8,807 bases of DNA from Desulfobacteraceae bacterium. GTDB lineage: Bacteria > Desulfobacterota > Desulfobacteria > Desulfobacterales > Desulfobacteraceae. How positions within the stretch are numbered: the first letter of the stretch is position 1; each line of letters begins with the position of its first letter. The DNA is taken from assembly GCA_030638935.1 (NCBI GenBank), contig DAOWDR010000683.1, forward strand, positions 1-8,807. The letters run 5' to 3'. Both the position numbers and the translations under genes were made by a program. The notes under the pieces were generated by a model. That model worked only from the letters and a program-made list of their open reading frames with translations. It made no database searches and was not told where the DNA came from. Positions 6,713 through 8,807 of the stretch are shown here, in pieces.

Positions 6713-8116
6713 GTGAAAAATAATATAGAATCCAATATTTTAATTATTGATGACGATGAAGGCGTAGTGCAAGCCATGTCCACTTTTATTGAAAAAATGG
6801 GACATAAAATGGAATATGCTTTTACCATTAAAGATGGACTGGATAAAATTTATTCATCTGGTTTTGATATTATCTTACTTGACGTGAATTTACCCGATGG
6901 CAGTGGACTTTCAATTATTGATGAGGTTCTCGCCCTTCCGGTTTCTCCCCAAATTATTATTATGACGGGATTTTCAGATCCGGACGGGGCCCAGCTTGCC
7001 ATTGAAAGCGGGGCATGGGATTATATTGAGAAGCCTGCATCCTTAAAAAAACTTAAATTGCAGATATCAAGGGCCCTGGAATTTCAAAAACAAAAAAAAA
7101 GGTCTGCAATTCCCCTTGTTTTAAAATTAAACAATATAATCGGCAGGAGCAGGGCCATCACCCAATGCCTTGAAAAGGCATCTCAATTTGCCACAAGCGA
7201 AGCCAATGTTTTAATCACCGGGAAAACCGGGACGGGAAAAGAATTGTTTGCAAGAGTTATCCATGACAATAGTATGAGGAAAAATAATAATTTTATTGTT
7301 GTGGACTGCAGCATTTTAACAGAAAATTTTATTGAGAGTGTATTATTCGGCCATGAAAAAGGTGCTTTCACAGGAGCTGATAAAAAAAGGAACGGTTTGG
7401 TCAGCCTGGCCAATAACGGAACCTTGTTTTTGGATGAAATCGGTGAATTGCCCGAATCCATCCAGTCTTCATTCTTAAGGGTCCTCCAGGAAAAAAAATT
7501 TCGATCCGTGGGAGGAGAAAAGGAAATACACAGTAATTTCAGGGTGATTGCAGCCACAAACAGAGACCTTGATCAAATGGTTTTTGAAAACAAATTTCGA
7601 AGCGATCTTTTATATCGCCTGAAAACTTTGACCATGGAAATACCTGCCCTGGAAAACAGGAAAGAGGATATTCAAGAGATCGCCTCTTTTCATAATGAAC
7701 ATCTTTGTGCCCAATATCGTATGGATACAAAGGAGTTGTCTTCCGGTTTCATGGAGATGCTTGAAAGCTATCATTGGCCCGGAAATGTGAGGGAATTGGT
7801 AAATACCATGGAGATTTGTATTTCCCAGGCTCCCGTGGAAAAAAAAATATTTGCCTATCATCTGTCACCAAAAATAAGGGCCCAGATTACCAGGTCATCT
7901 TTAAAAAATAATCAACAAGGGTCATTGACCCAGACAAAAAACATGGCCGAAGAAAATTATTTATTGCCCTTTAAAAAATTTTTGGAAACAACGGAAAAAA
8001 GATATTTAGAATCCCTCTATACCCATACCAGCGGGGATATTCAACAATTGAGTAGGATTTCAGGTATATCCAGGGCGTCTCTTTACAGAAAATTAAAAAA
8101 TCATGGGATTAAATAA
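6713..8116 (+). CDS. Sigma54-dependent response regulator (REC-AAA+-Fis HTH)
   Basis: A 467-residue NtrC-type activator. The receiver domain spans about 7-122: acidic pocket IIDDDE (11-16), phosphoacceptor Asp57 in ILLDVNLPDGSG, Thr85 and Lys107 (EKP). The AAA+ central domain spans about 138-370: Walker A GKTGTGKE (170-177), in which the usual Glu at the second position is Lys, an intact sigma54-contacting GAFTGA (217-222), Walker B GTLFLDEIGE (236-245), sensor AATNRDL (280-286), FRSDLLYRL (295-303) and WPGNVREL (355-362). A Fis-type helix-turn-helix ends the protein (about 440-466, ISGISRASLYRKLKNHGI). It should hydrolyse ATP to open sigma54 promoters once phosphorylated. The GTG at 6713 is the only start available after an in-frame TGA at 6701, with a weak ribosome site. 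No partner histidine kinase is complete in the window. The adjacent sigma54-type promoter at 8281-8296 is its most likely local target. Confidence 0.95.
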   Translation: MKNNIESNILIIDDDEGVVQAMSTFIEKMGHKMEYAFTIKDGLDKIYSSGFDIILLDVNLPDGSGLSIIDEVLALPVSPQIIIMTGFSDPDGAQLAIESGAWDYIEKPASLKKLKLQISRALEFQKQKKRSAIPLVLKLNNIIGRSRAITQCLEKASQFATSEANVLITGKTGTGKELFARVIHDNSMRKNNNFIVVDCSILTENFIESVLFGHEKGAFTGADKKRNGLVSLANNGTLFLDEIGELPESIQSSFLRVLQEKKFRSVGGEKEIHSNFRVIAATNRDLDQMVFENKFRSDLLYRLKTLTMEIPALENRKEDIQEIASFHNEHLCAQYRMDTKELSSGFMEMLESYHWPGNVRELVNTMEICISQAPVEKKIFAYHLSPKIRAQITRSSLKNNQQGSLTQTKNMAEENYLLPFKKFLETTEKRYLESLYTHTSGDIQQLSRISGISRASLYRKLKNHGIK

Positions 8117-8126
8117 GAACTTATTT
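8111..8126 (+). terminator. Weak hairpin across the regulator stop codon
   Basis: AAATAAG, a 2-base centre AA, then CTTATTT form a perfect inverted repeat that includes the TAA stop (8114-8116) and runs into TTTT at 8124-8127. The stem is almost all A-T, so it would be a poor intrinsic terminator; it could slow transcription or be chance. Confidence 0.25.
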
Positions 8127-8138
8127 TCCATTTAGGGT

Positions 8139-8200
8139 AGAGTCTCTGTGTCGGGAAAAATCTCAAAAATGAGACGAAATTTATATCAGCAATGAGATTT
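8139..8200. promoter_or_regulatory. Cluster of inverted repeats, candidate enhancer (upstream activator) sites
   Basis: Three related palindromic elements lie here: AGAG-T-CTCT at 8139-8147; TCTCA-AAAA-TGAGA at 8161-8174; and a further TGAGATTT at 8193-8200 that is the exact reverse complement of AAATCTCA at 8158-8165. They are roughly 110-165 bases upstream of the start expected from the -24/-12 element, the usual distance for NtrC-type activator sites. Binding by the adjacent regulator is inference. Confidence 0.45.
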
Positions 8201-8239
8201 GTTTGAATAAGAATTGTAAAAAATAAAAGCGTTTCAAAT

Positions 8240-8252
8240 TAAGCATTTGATT
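8240..8252 (-). promoter_or_regulatory. Candidate IHF-binding site
   Basis: Read on the minus strand this is AATCAAATGCTTA, which satisfies every position of the IHF consensus WATCAANNNNTTR. It lies between the inverted-repeat cluster and the -24/-12 element, about 60 bases before the expected transcription start, where IHF bends DNA at many sigma54 promoters. A run of T residues follows (8263-8279). Confidence 0.5.
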
Positions 8253-8280
8253 TTATAACATATTTTTATATTTTTTTTTC

Positions 8281-8296
8281 TGGTATGCAAATTGTA
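8281..8296 (+). promoter_or_regulatory. Candidate sigma54 (-24/-12) promoter
   Basis: TGGTAT-GCAAA-TTGTA matches the TGGCAC-N5-TTGCA consensus with the invariant -24 GG at 8282-8283 and exact spacing. The -12 dinucleotide is GT instead of GC (8294-8295), a known but weaker variant. Transcription would start near 8307, giving a leader of about 40 bases before the ATG at 8347. The upstream repeats and the IHF match support the call. Confidence 0.55.
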
Positions 8297-8346
8297 ATAT
8301 AAAAACCTAAGCTGTGTTTAAAATTTACAATTATCGCAGGTAAAAA

Positions 8347-8766
8347 ATGAATCAAAAAAAGCATTCCATTGAATTAGTCTTTTTTTCCGGGAAAAGTAAG
8401 CCATTGAGAGCTAAGGCTTTAAATATTGTTGAAAAATTATTTTCCAGGGAGCAAATACGTATTTACACAAATCTGGAAAGTTTTTCAACGGGTCTTCTGC
8501 AACCCGGCTATAATCATAAAATCATCTTGATTCTGATCAATACTCAAAAGGATCTTTCCGGTATCCTTGGATTAAAGAAATTGCTAAATGATCGTAATAT
8601 CATTCTATTGTTACCCGATACTGAAAAAGAAACAATGGGTCAGGCATGCAAACTCTATCCAAGATATACGAGTGATATCCAAAGTAACTTTAAGGATGTG
8701 ATTCCTGTTCTGGAAAAAATGATAACAAAAATTCAGGAAACCATTAAAGGAGAAAAAAATGACTAA
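8347..8766 (+). CDS. Small receiver-like protein without an obvious phosphoacceptor Asp
   Basis: I do not recognise a named family. The 139-residue soluble protein has alternating hydrophobic strands and helices: SIELVFFSG (7-15), IRIYTNL (37-43), HKIILILINTQKD (57-69), DRNIILLLPD (82-91) and YPRYTSDIQ (104-112), with helices between and a long C-terminal helix (about 115-135). This five-strand pattern, and placement beside a response regulator, suggest a degenerate CheY-like (pseudo-receiver) fold. The position equivalent to the phosphoacceptor after strand three reads I-N-T where an Asp is expected, and the acidic pair near the N-terminus is missing. If the fold is right, it would signal without phosphorylation. 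The start ATG at 8347 has AGG at 8338-8340. The final codons overlap the next gene by 8 bases. It probably belongs to the transcript from the sigma54-type promoter. Confidence 0.75.
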   Translation: MNQKKHSIELVFFSGKSKPLRAKALNIVEKLFSREQIRIYTNLESFSTGLLQPGYNHKIILILINTQKDLSGILGLKKLLNDRNIILLLPDTEKETMGQACKLYPRYTSDIQSNFKDVIPVLEKMITKIQETIKGEKND

Positions 8767-8807
8767 GGCAATAAACACCATTGACCAGGCAATTAAATCC
8801 ACAACCA
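8759..8807 (+). CDS. Start of an unidentified downstream gene, cut by the window end
   Basis: ATG at 8759 follows a strong ribosome site, AAAGGAG (8746-8752), and opens a frame reading MTKAINTIDQAIKSTT to the window edge. It overlaps the previous gene by 8 bases, so the two are very probably co-translated. Sixteen residues are too few to assign a family. Confidence 0.65.
   Translation, partial: MTKAINTIDQAIKSTT

Larger units (their letters stand above)
8212..8332. repeat. AATTGTAA motif, two direct copies and one inverted
   Basis: AATTGTAA occurs at 8212-8219 and 8290-8297, and its reverse complement TTACAATT at 8325-8332. The second copy covers the -12 part of the sigma54-type promoter, and the third lies in the leader just before the ribosome site of the gene at 8347. 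The sequence is AT-rich, so chance is possible, but I noticed no ATTGTAA in the coding regions. Confidence 0.35.

Noticed and set aside
8234..8250. Hairpin TCAAAT-TAAGC-ATTTGA followed by TTTT as a terminator
   Set aside because: The stem is short and A-T rich, and the same bases give a full IHF-consensus match in a position that fits the sigma54 promoter better.

Overview
The window reads as two unrelated pieces of DNA joined near positions 720-748. The larger right-hand piece (about 721-8807) looks like the chromosome of a Desulfobacterota bacterium, probably Desulfobacteraceae-like. The grounds are a bacterial two-subunit glycyl-tRNA synthetase, the style of the proteins, moderate GC genes with AT-rich spacers, and a sigma54 activator. 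That placement is inference from protein character, not a database match. The short left-hand piece (1 to about 746) is visibly richer in G and C. It encodes part of a protein that I recognise as resembling the helicase-associated proteins of Chloroflexota (Anaerolineae-like).

Layout: (1) 3 to about 746, an internal fragment of the Chloroflexota-like protein. (2) 721-828, only the last 35 codons of glyQ, in a different frame. (3) 830-6596, a compact same-strand cluster: glyS, an 85-residue PC4-like protein, a nucleoside phosphorylase, ligA and a LysE-type exporter. Four of these genes are joined by overlaps of 32, 4 and 8 bases. (4) 6597-6712, a spacer with a possible promoter and a palindrome. 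(5) 6713-8116, a sigma54-dependent response regulator (REC-AAA+-Fis). (6) 8117-8346, an AT-rich regulatory spacer. (7) 8347-8766, a small receiver-like protein without an obvious phosphoacceptor Asp, followed by the first 16 codons of an overlapping gene that runs off the window.

The cluster at 830-6596 is housekeeping: tRNA charging, nucleoside salvage, DNA nick sealing and small-molecule export. The right end looks like a regulatory module. The spacer before 8347 holds, in order, TGAGA-type inverted repeats, a full match to the IHF consensus and a -24/-12 element. That is the classical layout of a sigma54 promoter driven by an enhancer-binding protein, and the adjacent regulator is the obvious candidate activator.

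I found no wholly new system. The two points most worth a second look are the glyQ junction, which is probably a misassembly or chimera because it destroys an essential gene, and the regulator / sigma54 promoter / receiver-like protein unit. I saw no rRNA, tRNA, CRISPR array, insertion sequence or riboswitch.
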